DNA from: Symmetrospora coprosmae | Taxonomy: Eukaryota > Basidiomycota > Cystobasidiomycetes > Symmetrosporaceae | Assembly (NCBI GenBank): GCA_008802785.1 | Contig: VUYT01000007.1 | Span: 372,001 to 436,000 of the forward strand | DNA: 64,000 nt | Direction: 5' to 3' | In this document: piece after piece, positions 1 to 11,969 of the stretch | Layout: every line of letters starts with the position of its first letter | Position numbering within the stretch: position 1 is the stretch's first letter | Notes under the pieces: generated by a model | Told to the model about the DNA's origin: nothing | What the model saw: only the letters and a program-made list of their open reading frames with translations | The model's database searches: none | Translations under genes and position numbers: made by a program

Positions 1-1007
1 CAGCCCACATCTTTGGGTTGTCCGACAACGGCGCGGGCGTGAACAGCTGCGCTTGAGGCTCCCGAGATGACATGGTGACGGCACGAATCGTCAACAAACG
101 TCTTCTGGACGGGATCAAAGGAGTGGCCACGGCACGTCGCGTCTACGCTGGTCTGCCGCACGTGCGACGGTCTGCAGCCTTGACTCCCAAACGATCTGTA
201 TGCATTTGAGGGGTACTAGTAGCTTCGGCAGCCCTCCCATGCATCTCCGCCGACCTCCGAATGCTCCTAGCCGCCCTGTTCTCGCTTCACGCGGCCAGGG
301 CGACATGACCCAGTTCGCCCGGACCAGCGGGACGACCTGATCCGTTGACTACCTGTGCCCGAGACGGACACCCAGATGCAGCTTACATCCTTTACCTCTC
401 TCTCTCTCTCTCCTCGGCTGTCGTCTGCACAGGGCACTGGGTCACCCGTAGTTCGCGGATTTCACCGAAGCACTATTACGCGCTGTACACGGGCAACCAA
501 TATGCCCGTCCGGCGCGCACGGATACATTGTGTGGCAGCTGACATCCGGATCAGATGCGCGTCCGCAGCCAATCGCTACAGCTGACCTCATTTGTTCGGG
601 CGTCTGCCGGAGGTGCCTGACAGATCAAAGGGGACCCCCACATTATCGGCAGTGGCCTGACCCTCAATATGGAGGTCAAGGGGAAGCTTCAGCATCGCTG
701 ACGAAAGGATAGGGAGGGGGAGAGTATAAGGGCACGCGGCACTGCCGCTTGAGCCATCCGCCACTACTCCTCGAGCGGGCAGCCGCTCTCGCTGCAGCCT
801 GCAGTACGCATAAAGCGCCGATAGCCAGCTCTCTCCCTCTACTCTCCAATTTCATCCTCGCACATCGACCGCTCAACTCCCAAAAGAAGTAGCCTGCGGC
901 TTCACTTCACCTCTCAGTCTCGCGCTTCTGCCCGTCTGCCCATTGCCTTCTAGTCACCCTCCGCTCAACTCGCCAACCAGCAGCTCGTTGAAACGAGCTG
1001 ACCCAAC
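1..1007. other. 5' flank without a recognised gene
   Basis: I see no coding region I can support here. The short open frames in this stretch have no recognisable domain and overlap each other on both strands. A CT dinucleotide tract lies at about 396-413. The last 300 bases before the first gene are pyrimidine-rich in places and probably hold its promoter and 5' leader. Confidence 0.5.
396..413. repeat. CT dinucleotide repeat
   Basis: About nine CT units in the 5' flank of the window, outside supported coding sequence. It is a simple microsatellite. Confidence 0.8.
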
Positions 1008-2073
1008 ATGCCTGTTCTCAACCAAGCTCGTGCCTGGCTCGAGACCTCGACGACGCTCAAGGTCCCCGAATTCAACCCCACCGTCGACGCAGAAACCAAT
1101 ACTGCGTCCTCGTACATTGCTGCTCGACCCTCTGAGAACTTCAGCTTGCGATATGACCACACGCCCGTTGAGGGCTACGACCTTGCTTGGAAGCTCACAA
1201 TCACAGATGAGGAGGGCAAGAATGCTGTCGAGCAGTGGGGAGGGTGAGCACAGGCTCCTCCTGTCCTCCTTACGCCAGTTGACTAAGAGGATAGGCACCA
1301 ACCTACAGACCTCCAATGGAGATGCGCAAGACGAAAGGCGTCGTAAAGGTTCGCGCGATGCGAGTCAGCGAAGATGGCACCCGCTTCCGGGAGTTCGCCT
1401 GGTCCGACGATCCCAGCAACGCCCTGAAAGGCACCATCACGCTCTCCTTGCATCTGTGCCATTTCGCCGAGGCGACTGTCGACGTCACTCCGCCTGCCAA
1501 GGCTGCCGCTGCACCCGCAGGTACTGGCGGGAACATGATGAACCCAGCTGGCAGCAAGGACGGCATTAATCACCCAGAGGCTGAGCATCCCGTCCTCGCT
1601 CCCTCGGTGGTCAGGCCGCAGAAGAGCAAGCTTTGGACGTGGTACTGGCGGTCCGAGGAACCGAAGGATGTCTTCCAGTTCAAGTTCGCGCGAAAGGAGG
1701 ACCTTCAAGCCGAGGGCATCATTCCTGTTGCTGGTGCGCTGTCTCCGGACGCTCCACTCATAAGACCTGATCTAACGTACTTCATTCATGATCGGCAGTC
1801 GCGTCGGTCGAGCCGTCCCTCACGTACAAGAGCTCGGTCATGTCGGCAAGTACAGGCGCACCGACGCAGCCCAAATCAGCCGTGTACACGCACAAGGCAA
1901 AGAACTCGACCGGCTCCCTCTTCGCCTCTTCCCCTCGCGACCTCATCAAGCGCAAGCAGAGCCTGTCCATCGCAAACGGCTTTACTGCTGGCTTCGGGCG
2001 CAATCGCGGGATGAGTACAAGCTCGACCGAGAGTAGCCTCTCAAGCAGTAGCGAGGAGGATGGGGACGAGTGA
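1008..2073 (+). CDS. DUF7918-like protein of unknown function
   Basis: Three exons are supported: 1008-1243, 1309-1733 and 1799-2073, giving 311 residues. The first intron is phase 2 with acceptor CCTACAG. The second is phase 1 and joins ...IPVA to VASVEPSL. The N-terminal two thirds looks like a compact beta-rich domain (FNPTVDAETNTASSYIAARP, then YDLAWKLTITDEEGK, then GVVKVRAMRVSEDGTRFREF). This is the style of the DUF7918 family common in basidiomycetes, whose function is unknown. The last 80 residues are low-complexity and basic, then Ser-rich, ending in a Ser/Glu/Asp cluster (SSSSEEDGDE), as in many nuclear proteins. The family call rests on pattern memory only. The gene structure is more secure than the family name. 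Confidence 0.6.
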
Positions 2074-2316
2074 GCGCTGCCAAATCACCCCTCCTTACTC
2101 GGCTCGACACAAGCCAATGTACCGCACACTACTGCGTGGTTGTGCCACTCGCCTGTAGACCTCCAATGACAGCCTTCGCATATTGTGAAATCGCTCTCCG
2201 CATCGTGTCCCTTGGACTTGCTCTGTTGGCGCCACTCTCTCTCGAGACGCGCCGGCTCGCCTGGGGCGTGACCTCTTCTGTCCGCACCGATACTTCACAA
2301 CGACCGCCTTGGCATC

Positions 2317-3019
2317 ATGTCCTACAGCAAAGAGGTCGTATCGACCGAGAATTGTGCGCAGTCCGCTGAGCAGTGCAAAGTGTGCACGCTCAGCACTAGC
2401 TGGATTGACGAGTCTATCGGCCATCACAGCCCCGCAACCTCTGAAGGGCATCTACTCGCAAGCGATAAAAGCAGGGCCATTCGTATTCTGCTCTGGCTCC
2501 ATTGCAGGTGATCCAAAGACTGGAAAGCTCATTGACGGCGATATTACCGCGCACACAGTACATTTGTCCCCTGGTTGCCCCGCTTTAAATTGCTCCGATG
2601 CGCTGAGCCTTCATGCCGCAGCACCAATGCATCAAGAACCTGCAAGCCGTTCTAGAAGCGGCAGGGACGACTATCGACAAGGTCGTCAAGGTCAATGTCT
2701 TCCTTGCTTCCATGGATGACTTCCAGGCTGTGCGTGTAGCTCGATGTGCGGGGTCTGCTGGCCGGCAGCAAATTGTGCTGAAGAGCCATTGCCGCTGTCG
2801 TGTCTATAGATGAACGAAGTCTACACGCAGTACTGGGGAGATGTCAAGCCTGCCAGGACGTGAGCCTATGCCATCTGTGACTGCACGGCAACGTCGAGCG
2901 GGCGTGCTGACCTGGCCTGCCTGTCGGACGCCCTGCCGCTCATGGCCGCTAGCTGCGTTGCGGTCAAGACGCTGCCTCTGAACACGGATGTGGAGATCGA
3001 GTGCACAGCACTGTTGTAG
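2317..3019 (+). CDS. RidA/YjgF/YER057c family enamine/imine deaminase
   Basis: Five exons: 2317-2353, 2430-2557, 2622-2729, 2810-2859 and 2953-3019. The spliced protein is about 129 residues, the usual length for the family. It begins [19 protein letters not shown] and contains the family blocks [39 protein letters not shown] and [18 protein letters not shown]. The Arg and Cys of PARTC correspond to the substrate-binding Arg105 and the Cys107 of E. coli RidA. RidA proteins hydrolyse reactive 2-aminoacrylate and related imines made by PLP enzymes, and in yeasts they act in mitochondria and cytosol. The gene lies about 60 bp upstream of mitochondrial IF-2 on the same strand, which fits tight gene packing rather than shared control. 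Confidence 0.9.
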
Positions 3020-3080
3020 CCGTGCAGCCGCGCCGCTCACGAGCGTCCGCGTGGATGAGAAGCACCGACGAGACGAGAGC

Positions 3081-6000
3081 ATGTCTTCACGTGTCACGGC
3101 CCTTTCGCACCTTCCGTTTCTGCACCAGATCATCGGGATGAGTCTTGCACTTCAGCAGAGCGGGAGCCGCGCCGTCTTGCACTGCGCCGAGTGTGTGCGG
3201 AACCTTGCGCTCATTGAGGCTCGTCGGGCTGCGTCGACGTTCGAGCATCGAGCGCGCGGCAGTGGCGATGATGGCGCCCGAGCGAGAAGAAGCGAAGGCG
3301 GGAGCAGCAGAGAAGGAGGAGGAGGGGGAGGAGCAGGGCACTCCAGCAGGTTCGCAGAGCAGACTCGAGGTGGAGCAGGTCGCGCACCAGCTCCCTCGTC
3401 GCTCAAGAAGGATTGGGGAGCTCGTCCTGGACCTTCCTTGACGTCGCGCCCTGCAGCAGGAGGAGCTGGACGACCGGGGCCACCACCTGCAGCAGCAACA
3501 GCAGGAAAGCAGTTTGCGAAAGCTGTCGATACCAAGACCAAGTACAAGGAGAAGGACTCGGACAAGAGCAAGGCAGCCGAGTCTGTCAACGTCAACTTTG
3601 GCCAGGGAACAGCCCTCGCTGCGTTTTTGAGCAAGACAAAAAGCAAGGCGGCGCCTTCTCCTCCGCCAGTCGCGAATGCCGGAGGAAGCGCACGGACCAC
3701 GCTGCAGTCGCAGCATGGCAGAGCCGTGAGAGCGCCACTCGGTTCTGCTCGGTCACCGGCAGCCGCTGCGAAAGCCCGCTCGCCTCCATCGCGTTTCAGG
3801 GGCAGACCGCGCAGGACCGTAGAAATATCGGCCACAACGTCCGTCAATGCCCTGGCGCGAATTCTGGGGATGAAGCTCCGTGGGTGGAGGTATACCTGCT
3901 TATGTGTATGCGCTCGGTGCTGACTTGTGTCTTCTTGACGGCACAGGCCGCCTTCAACACTTGATGGAGCGAATGGGCATGGAAGACATCCGGCCGGACC
4001 GCTGTACGCTGCGCCTGTATTCTCTCATGCTTCTACGAACAGGGGCTTACTCGGTCCCTCTGCTTGCCTTATTCAAAAGTGCTGAGCCAAGAGGACGCGT
4101 CTCTGATTGCTGTCGAGCTAGGCTTTGACACTACTGTCGTCGATGACGCCCAGCTGTTCGACATCTACCCGAGGTACGTTTCAGCTTTGCATTTGATGGC
4201 TTACATCTCGAGCTAAAGCGGGCCCCGGCTCTTGTGCGTAACAGCCCCCCGCCGGAAAACCAGACAACTCTGCCCCTTCGTCCGCCCATCATTACCGTTA
4301 TGGGACACGTCGACCATGGCAAGACCTCGCTACTTGACGCATTGCGCTCCACCAGCGTGGCAGCAGGAGAAGCTGGAGGCATCACTCAGCATATCGGCGC
4401 CTTCAGCGTACCACTGTCCGCCATTCTAGCAGACGGCCAAGGCGCAACGCCGATAGAATCGTCGTTATCATCGACCGGTTCGCTCACATTTCTGGACACG
4501 CCCGGCCACGCTGCCTTCACGGCAATGCGGTCGCGTGGAGCATCTGTGACGGATGTCGTCGTGCTCGTCGTGGCGGCAGACGACGGCGTTAAGCCACAGA
4601 CGGAGGAGGTCATCAACCTCATCAAGAACGAAGATGTCGGCATCGTTGTTGCAATCACAAAGTGCGACAAAGCCGACATCGACATCACGCGCGTGCACAA
4701 CGAGCTGCTCAGCCGCGGTCTCGAGGTCGAAGCGCTCGGTGGCGACATTCCTTGTGTCGAGGTGTCAGCTCATACGCGAGCCGGACTGCCAGAACTCGTC
4801 GAAACCATCAACGCGATCGCGGAAGTCCGGGACTTGCGGGCGGAGACAACAGGTATTGCAAGTGAAGGACGCATCATCGAGTCGCACGTCGATAAAGGCA
4901 GGGGGAATGTCGCCACTGTCATCGTCACGCGCGGTACTTTGGAGATTGGTGCCACTATCGTCGCGGGTACGGCTTTTGCCAAGGTACGACAGCTCGCCAG
5001 CGGCGATGGCCAGATCTTGACTTCCGCTGGTCCGGGCACGCCAATCGAGGTAACAGGTTGGAAGGACTTGCCAGAAGCAGGGGATGAAGTGCTCGAGGCG
5101 CAGAACGAGGAGGATGCCAAGCGAGCTGTCGAGAACCGCCGTCGCCGCCGGGAAAAGGCGCGCACGATGGACGACCTGGAGATCATCAACGAGAAGCGCA
5201 GAATCGAGGCCGAAGCCGAGACACTGCTCAAAAACATGCAAGACGAGGCCAAGAGGGCCGGTGCCGACCGTGCAGCGACCGCGGCCATCGCTGCTGACAT
5301 GTTGGCCAGGTCCAGCAAGAATGGCATGAAGGAGCTTGTGCTTATCGTCAAGTCGGACTTCAACGGGACTCTCGAAGCAGTCTGCAACTCGCTCTCGGGC
5401 ATTGGCAATAACGAGGCTAGAGTGAAGATCGTCTCGCAAGGTGTCGGCGATGTCTCGGATGGCGATCTGGCCATGGCGAAGGCGACAGAAGGTGAGACCC
5501 TCCTTTGTAGATGCAATTGGACTGCTAGCAGCGACTAACGCGCAATCATCCTAGGCCTCATTGTCGGCTTCAACGTCAAAGCCCATCGGCAAACCATGGC
5601 CACAGCCGAGGCTCTGCGGGTGCCTATCCTCATCAATAACGTCATCTACCGTCTCATCGATGACATCAAAGGTCGCGTCGTCGATCTGCTGCCAAAGCTG
5701 TATGACCAGCGAGTCGTCGGCGAAGCTACAGTTCAGCAAGTCTTCAAATACACTGTGAAGGGGCAGGCACCAAAGACGATTGCCGGTTGCCGAGTTGGCA
5801 ATGGAGCGATGCAGAAGAAGGTCAAGATTCGCGTCTTGCGAGACAGGGAGACTATCTTCGAGGGTGAGCGAGTTCGGTGGAGAGCAAGTCGAGTATAGGA
5901 GAGCTGAACGGGAGGCTGACCCGGGCGGCCGCTTCTCCGCCTTGAATAGGCGACATGGAATCCCTCAAGCATCTCAAGTCGGACGTCGATGAAGCGAAGA

Positions 6001-6101
6001 AAGGCTTGGAATGCGGCATCGCTATCCAGGGCTTTACAGCGTTCGAAGAAGGCGATGTCTTGCAGTCCTACGAGGAAAGCCTGCGGGTCAGGACACTATG
6101 A
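3081..6101 (+). CDS. IFM1: Mitochondrial translation initiation factor IF-2
   Basis: This GTPase brings initiator tRNA to the mitochondrial small ribosomal subunit. All G motifs are visible: GHVDHGKT (G1), GGITQHIGAF (switch), DTPGHAAF (G3), TKCDKAD (G4) and SAHTRAGL (G5). They are followed by the beta-barrel domain and the C-terminal IF-2 domains (LIVGFNVKAHRQT; VFKYTVKGQAPKTIAGCRV; ECGIAIQGF). Before the G domain lies the IF-2 N-domain (SVNALARILGMKLR then RLQHLMERMGMEDI). Five introns are supported, starting near 3880, 4007, 4172, 5492 and 5863, and all keep phase. The first 190 residues are Arg/Ser/Gly-rich, as expected of a mitochondrial presequence plus linker. The start is uncertain: ATG 3081 is the first in-frame codon after the RidA gene, and ATG 3138 is also plausible. 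Confidence 0.92.
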
Positions 6102-6224
6102 TCACCCATTAGCATTTAGCACCATGACAACAAGATTAGGTACAGTATATCCCCTATCTGCAACACCCGTGCTCTCTTAAGCGACCTTCAATCCCTCTGG
6201 CCCGAATCTCCTAAGTCTCACCTG

Positions 6225-7344
6225 TTACACGTAGCAGACTCTCTTGTAGGTTTCCTCCTCTTCCTCCTCGTCATCATCATCCTCCTCACACGAAATGACG
6301 ATGTCATGCTGGCCAGCATTGAAACCGTGATGGCGACTGTGATTCCCGACGGGGCCACCCTTGGTCTCCTCGCTGGGCTGACCTGCCAAACCGACCAAAT
6401 TCCAGAAGCTGCTCCTTGCAATCTCCAGATGACCCAGCTTGCCCCTGGAAGCCAGCAGGCCTCCTGCTTTCGAGCTCTTGACGGTTTTGGCGCCTTCTGC
6501 CTCGTCTCGCGATGCCAAAGTGCTCGCCGAGGGTGCTGACGTGCCGAGTCGGAGCATGGTCGGCGTTGCCGGCAGGCTGTCGAAGAAGGGACCCGAGCTC
6601 GGAGATGCCGACGTGCTGAGATATGGGGTATCGAGAGGTGACGGCGTGAGGAGCGGCGTACGAGATTCGTAGCCGGCACTCGCGGGCACGCTGCACGACA
6701 GCGGCGACAGCGATCGCTGCGAGGGCTTGGAGGCCACAGCTCGGGCTGCTGCGATGTCGATCGGTTGGAGGGTAGGACGGCGACGGCGCTGGCTCGCAAT
6801 GCTAGCAAAGTCTTCCGAAGTGAGATGGGCGGGGAACGATGTAGACCGAGGTGGTTGTGATGAGGCCGGTCCGTCTGCGGCGAGAAATGGATCAGTCCGT
6901 ATAGGCGAATATGGCTCGGGAGGACCCGGACTCACCCGTCCTCTGAGGCATAACCATTCTTCCATTCTGCGAGGCTACACTGCCGCGCCTGGCTTTCCCT
7001 CTCACCTCCTCCTCCCTCTGCTGCAGCGAGTCTCTGCGTCCCTCAAGAGTACGCTTCGAGCTGGTGTCTGACATGGTCCAAGCCCTCTTACGAGAGGAGA
7101 GGCTCTCGACCATGCTCGACCATGGCCGTTCCGGGTACGAGATCTGCGGAGCGAAGTAGGCCTTTGTGGTGTTCTGGACCAGCGAGTTGAGTGGCTCGAT
7201 GGTGAGTTCCGACGCTGCTGCCGCCGTGTGGTGCATTAAGCGCAGTGTCCCCGCAGTCGCGGCGGACACGCCGATGTAGACGACATTAGAGAGGACGGTC
7301 AGGTACGCAGCGACGGGGTTCTGACGACGGGAGGAATGTCCCAT
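6225..7344 (-). CDS. Hypothetical protein with one N-terminal membrane segment
   Basis: Two exons joined by a phase-1 intron at about 6878-6931 (donor GTGAGT, acceptor CGCCGCAG) give roughly 350 residues. The chosen start, ATG 7344, gives MGHSSRRQNPVAAYLTVL followed by one hydrophobic stretch (AYLTVLSNVVYIGVSAATAG), so the protein is likely anchored in a membrane close to its N-terminus. A longer frame opens at 7506. The rest is disordered: a charged segment (KRTLEGRRDSLQQREEEVRGK), Ser/Pro-rich repeats (SLSPLS, TPLLTPSPLDTPYLS) typical of phosphorylated regions, and a final acidic run of about 15 Asp/Glu before YKRVCYV. I do not recognise the family. The reading frame stays open across the splice, which is the main evidence that it is real. 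Confidence 0.55.
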
Positions 7345-7854
7345 CGCTGGCCCGGGCAAGCGGAAGTGGTTCCGGCCGCTGGGAACGTGGTGATTGTGTG
7401 TGTCTCGGGGTCTGCTTGAGATATGAAGATTGGGCCAGATTCGGTAGAGATGAACAAACAGCTCGAGAGCTGAGCGTTGACCGTGGGAGTTGCATGCATG
7501 TGCCATAGGGTGCTCATTTCCATTGACGTTTCAGACCGGACTGGCTGGCGAGTAATACATCGGAGCTTGGCCGACTTGACTTCCGGCAACACTGGCAGCA
7601 GTTGGAGCAGGCTCGGACGAAGCGGCGAGTGAGCGCCAGTCCAGATAAGAATTGTCTTCGGCAGCCTTGTGCCTCAACGAGGTGATGTCGGAAGTGAGGC
7701 TGGAGGCCGTCGCGCTAGGAACAGCGAGATGGAAGGCTGCGTACTGGTAACTGAGTGCAGTCTGATAGAGCCATGTGCATTCAAGAAGTTCTGGGCCACA
7801 GCCATGCTACATTGATGTACAGGAGCGGTTTCGGACGCCAGGTCTGCCTGCCAG
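7345..7854. other. Intergenic: 5' region of the upstream minus gene and 3' region of the dioxygenase gene
   Basis: About 500 bases between two minus-strand genes. It should hold the promoter of the 6225-7344 gene and the 3' end of the dioxygenase transcript. I saw no supported coding exon, although the minus-strand frame stays open to 7506, so an alternative first exon is possible. Confidence 0.4.
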
Positions 7855-9095
7855 TCAGTCGAAGAGCCTCGAGAAGGGTCGGCCTGGCGTTTGCAGCCAG
7901 TTTCGCTCGTCATATTTCGCTTGACTGTCGATCATGTGGAACTGATGGCGAGGGATGGCGTTAGTTGAGCGTCAGTTGAAGGGTGAGCGTGATGCTGCAA
8001 GACAGAGGCGCGGTCTGCTTACCGTGTAGATGAATCGGGACTTATCGCTCAGGTTCTGCTCCGAGCGGTGGATGACCGCTCCATCAATGAGGACAAGCGC
8101 TCCAGCATCGCACTCCTCGACCCTCCACTGATCCTTGTATTGCTCTGAATCCCAGTCGCGCTTGCCGCTCTTCGCTTCTTCGTCGGAAATGAGAGGCTCG
8201 AATGTTGTCCCTTTCCCGTTGGGCTTCCGGACAAAGCGCTTTGCAATGGGAGAGTTGAGCTTGTGTGAGCCGGGCAGGAAGGACAGGCAGCCATTGGAGC
8301 GGCGGCAGTCTTCTAGCGCGAACCAGAAGCCGAGAGCTGTAGGAGGGTCGGTGTACAGGAAGGTGCTGTCATCGTGGACCGGGACCTTGCCGCCTGTGCA
8401 ACGGACAAGCGATGTGGCATGAGCAATATAAGCGTGTAAGCTGATCAATACTGACTGACCTATCTGCGGCTGCTTGCAAATGATCATGCTCTGGAGCACG
8501 AGCGGGTCTTTGTGGTATTCGAGCTCCCGAGCCAGCTGCTTGAGGCGTGGGTTCTCGAGAGTGAATCTGCGGAACTGCTCGTCTTCGGCATGGAGGTAGT
8601 GTCCAACCTTGTTGATGGCTCGCTCCTTTGGACGTGTGAGCCTCCCCTCGGAGTCGAATGCGCCCTCCTCGAAGAAGAAGCGGACCTTATCTCCGGAGGA
8701 GAGGAAGTAGTCGTCCCCGACGTGGTCGCTGTCGCCCGTTGCGAAGCGGGTCATGGGATGGGTCGAGAGGTCAAAGTGAGAGATGAGGTCCTTCGAGCGC
8801 TGGAGCAGCGAGGCACCCGTGTCTGCATCAAAGAAGTGTGGAAGGACGAGGTATCTGCGGGGTCAGATGAAGGCGATAGGGCGTTCGGCAGCGATAAACC
8901 GGCACGGGCGAGGGAGGAGTTGGCGGGCAGTGGCAGGAGGCGCAGATCAGTAGAGGAGACACAGGCAGCAGTAGGCACGTCAGGGATGCTCCGCCTCAAT
9001 CGCCGCCGCTTCCAAGCGCGCGCCCGCACCCACCCGTCGTCGTAGAAGCGGCGAATCTGATCGGGTGTCAGAATGGGCTGGTGAGTGTCCGCCAT
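7855..9095 (-). CDS. Phytanoyl-CoA dioxygenase (PhyH) family protein
   Basis: A non-haem Fe(II)/2-oxoglutarate dioxygenase with four exons. Exon 1 starts at ATG 9095 (MADTHQPILTPDQIRRFYDD). Exon 2 begins YLVLPHFFDADTG. Exon 3 starts GGKVPVHDDSTF. The last exon reads FHMIDSQAKYDERNWLQTP and ends SRLFD. The metal-binding triad is visible: HDD in VPVHDDSTFLYTDP gives His-x-Asp, and the distal His is in DGAVIHRSEQNLS. The Arg just after it (SDKSR) is in the place that binds 2-oxoglutarate. Length (about 305 residues) and the motif LGFWFALEDC resemble the PHYHD1-like branch rather than peroxisomal PHYH. No PTS1 is present at the C-terminus. The true substrate cannot be read from sequence. Confidence 0.9.
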
Positions 9096-9376
9096 TTAAG
9101 GATGTGAAATTGCGATCCCTAGAGTGGCAGTCTCGATGTGCCTGCTGTGCTGTGGCCTTGTGTTGCGTATCTGATGTGACTACTGGGATGCTGCGGGCCA
9201 TCGGAGGGCGGAGTCCCGGGGCAGCGGGCTCAGCCTCGACCGGAGACGATCGACTGACGGGCGAATCAAGTTTTTGCGCGCTGACTTGTGCATTGCGCTT
9301 CGACGCACATACGCATACATACACCACTCTGCACATCTCTGCTCTGCTTTCACACTTCTCTGCTATATCTTCAACA

Positions 9377-11204
9377 ATGTGCCCACAGAGCTCAGAGGGC
9401 GTCCAGCACGCCAACGGCGACGGCCAGGTCGACCACTCGCAGTTCACCAAGATTGACGAGCACGCCCATGGAGCTGCCAATGGCGCCCGGGCGCAGCGAG
9501 GAGCTCAGCAGGCAACGGCCAGCGTGCCCAACGCGCAGAAGGGTGGCTTCCCGCGCTACGCCGACTTCCTCTCCAACACATCCAACTTCAAGGTCAGTCT
9601 GGCTGGGAGCGTGCGAGCACATCTCCCTACCCGAGTCACTGCCTCAAAAGCGGAGATTTAGCAGGAAGGCGCGCCGGGACCTCCGAAGCGAGGCAGCTAC
9701 ACAGGAGCCAGCAGACACAGTTTCGTCCGTATGAGGGCTGTTTGCTGATCCGCCCGCGTCGTTCACTCTTCCAGATCATCGAGTCGACGCTGAGAGAGGG
9801 AGAGCAGGTGAGTCTTGGCTGTTCTATGCAGGCTGAAGCCAAATGCAAAGGATAACGCAGCTGACGCCTGGGCACCTACTGTTCCAGTTCGCCAATGCCT
9901 TCTTCGACACCGAGACCAAGATCAAGATTGCCAAGGCGCTCTCCGACTTTGGCGTCGAGTACATTGAGCTCACGTCGCCGGCCGCATCTGAGCAGTCAAG
10001 GAGGGATTGCGAGGCCATCTGCAAGCTTGGTCTCAAGTGCAAGGTTCTCACCCACATCCGGTGTCACATGGACGACGCCCGTATCGCTGTAGAGACGGGT
10101 GTCGACGGTGTCGATGTCGTCATCGGCACTTCGTCCTTCCTGAGGGAGCACTCGCACGGCAAGGACATGACGTACATTCTCAAGGTACGTTCGCGAAGTC
10201 CATTCGTTCGCTGCGCCTCGTGCTTACTGTCGACGCCCCCGCAGACCGCCATCGAGGTCATTGAGTTCGTCAAGTCCAAGAACATTGAGATCCGCTTCTC
10301 ATCCGAGGACTCTTTCCGTTCGGACCTCGTGGACCTCCTCACCATCTACCAGGCCGTTGACAAGATCGGCGTCAACCGTGTCGGTATCGCAGACACTGTC
10401 GGCTGCGCCAACCCGCGCCAGGTCTACGACCTCGTCAGGACGCTGCGAGGTGTCGTGTCCTGCGACATTGAGACGCACTTCCACGACGACTCTGGTTGTG
10501 CTATCGCCAACGCCTTCTGTGCACTCGAGGCAGGCGCCACCCACATCGACACGTCTGTTCTCGGTATTGGAGAGAGGAACGGTATCACCCCGCTCGGAGG
10601 CCTCATCGCCCGAATGTACGTCACGGACCCAGAATACGTCAAGTCCAAGTACGATCTGGCAGCGTTGCGAGAGGTCGAGAACTTGGTCGCAGATGCCGTG
10701 CAGATCTCTGTGCCATTCAACAACGTGCGTCTGGATATCATCTGATTGCAACTCTTCGAGCCTCTGCTGACAAAGCTTGTTTGACAGCCCATCACTGGAT
10801 TCTGTGCCTTCACGCACAAGGCTGGCATCCACGCCAAGGCCATTCTCGCCAACCCTTCGACATACGAGGCCATCAAGCCAGAAGACTTTGGCATGTCCCG
10901 ATACATCCACATCGGCTCGCGCATCACTGGCTGGCACGCAGTCAAGTCGCGTGTGGAGCAGCTCCAGCTCGAGATGACGGACAGCCAGGTCAAGGATGTA
11001 ACAGCCAAGATCAAGGAGCTCGCAGATGTCAAGACGCAGAGCATGGAGGATGTCGACGCGGTGCTGCGCGTGTACCACCGGGGTATTAGCACGGGTCAGC
11101 TCGAGGTCGGTCAGACGCAGGTCCTCGACAAGCTCCTTGCAGAGCACGCAACTTCCGCCGTCACGCCAAACAAGGCCAAGGCCAACGGCGTCAATGGGCA
11201 CTAG
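9377..11204 (+). CDS. Homocitrate synthase
   Basis: First step of the fungal alpha-aminoadipate lysine pathway, condensing acetyl-CoA with 2-oxoglutarate. There are five exons. The catalytic barrel starts with [11 protein letters not shown] (a 33-nt exon), then [20 protein letters not shown]. The metal-binding THFHDDSG (HxH) motif and the CCS-type domain ([34 protein letters not shown]) follow. The N-terminal 70 residues before the barrel are low-complexity and may be a localisation or regulatory extension. ATG 9377 is preferred because its leader is CT-rich and the dioxygenase gene starts divergently at 9095, leaving a shared promoter of about 280 bp. The protein is of LYS20/LYS21 type. I leave the symbol blank because the paralogue cannot be told. 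Confidence 0.95.
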
Positions 11205-11441
11205 GACGTATCTATCTCGCGTGCTTGCGCTTCTACCAACTGCAGTCCTTCTCCGTATTGCCTAGTCCTCTCGCTGTAGCTGTATCTGATAGAGTGAGTG
11301 CATGGCTCGCGTGAAAATTGCAGCAATCTTGCGTGCGCTCATCTAGTTAGGAAGCATGACTGCTATGGATGAACCTTGACATGCTTCGCTACAAAGCCGG
11401 TCAGGGAATGGCTCGAGCCCACACTACGCTGTAGCGCCAGC

Positions 11442-11969
11442 TCAGAACGTGTGTGACTTCTGTAGCAGACGAATATTGTAGGCGGTACGGAGATCGGTCT
11501 GGGACAGGTTTTTACTGTGACGGAGCGCTGGCTTAGCTGCACGGCGCGGCTGCCATGTCACCATCTGGGACAGCCCGGTCGCAGCGACGACAGGGCGTGC
11601 TGTCGGTGGTACTGGACGATTGGACGAGTAGGAGGAGCTAGAGCTTGACGTCACGGTACGACTGACAGAGGCTGTCGAGGACGCCGAGGAACCCACGGAC
11701 GGCGAGGACGTAATCTTGGGCTGCTGCGCATAGACGTGTTTGACTATGGGTCCGTTTGTACCGAGCATCAGCGTGAACCGCACAGAGCAGCCTGAAACAA
11801 CGGCAGTTCCGCCTTTTACGTCGTCAACGCGAAAGGATAAGCCAGCTCGGGGCACGTTGCGTGGCCAGTCTTCAGAACCTCTGAAAGGTTGGAGGAAGCC
11901 GGTGACGTGCGGACCCTTGCGCGTTGATGACGGTACTTGAGTGACCACTGCTTGATAGTAAGTGGACAT
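11442..11969 (-). CDS. Hypothetical Ser-rich protein
   Basis: A single open frame. From ATG 11969 it encodes 176 residues (MSTYYQAVVTQVPSSTRKGP...), and the same frame stays open to an ATG at 12272 (276 residues). A globular first half contains AGLSFRVDDVKGGTAVVSG and CSVRFTLMLGTNGP. It is followed by a Ser/Thr-rich stretch and a basic tail. I recognise no family. The layout of a short beta-type domain ending in an R-F/L-T strand followed by a low-complexity tail loosely recalls the PPxY family at 46-50 kb, but no PPxY is present. An acceptor-like CTTCAG just before the inner ATG suggests the upstream part could be an untranslated, spliced leader. Confidence 0.45.
   Translation of the reverse strand: MSTYYQAVVTQVPSSTRKGPHVTGFLQPFRGSEDWPRNVPRAGLSFRVDDVKGGTAVVSGCSVRFTLMLGTNGPIVKHVYAQQPKITSSPSVGSSASSTASVSRTVTSSSSSSYSSNRPVPPTARPVVAATGLSQMVTWQPRRAAKPALRHSKNLSQTDLRTAYNIRLLQKSHTF

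Noticed and set aside
3145-3441. Alternative frame at the start of the IF-2 gene that resembles a mitochondrial presequence
   Set aside because: It begins with TTG rather than ATG and is out of frame with the IF-2 N-domain. The overlapping frame leads directly into the conserved sequence.
10299-11201. A 300-codon minus-strand frame opposite homocitrate synthase
   Set aside because: It is a shadow of the conserved plus-strand barrel and CCS-type domain.
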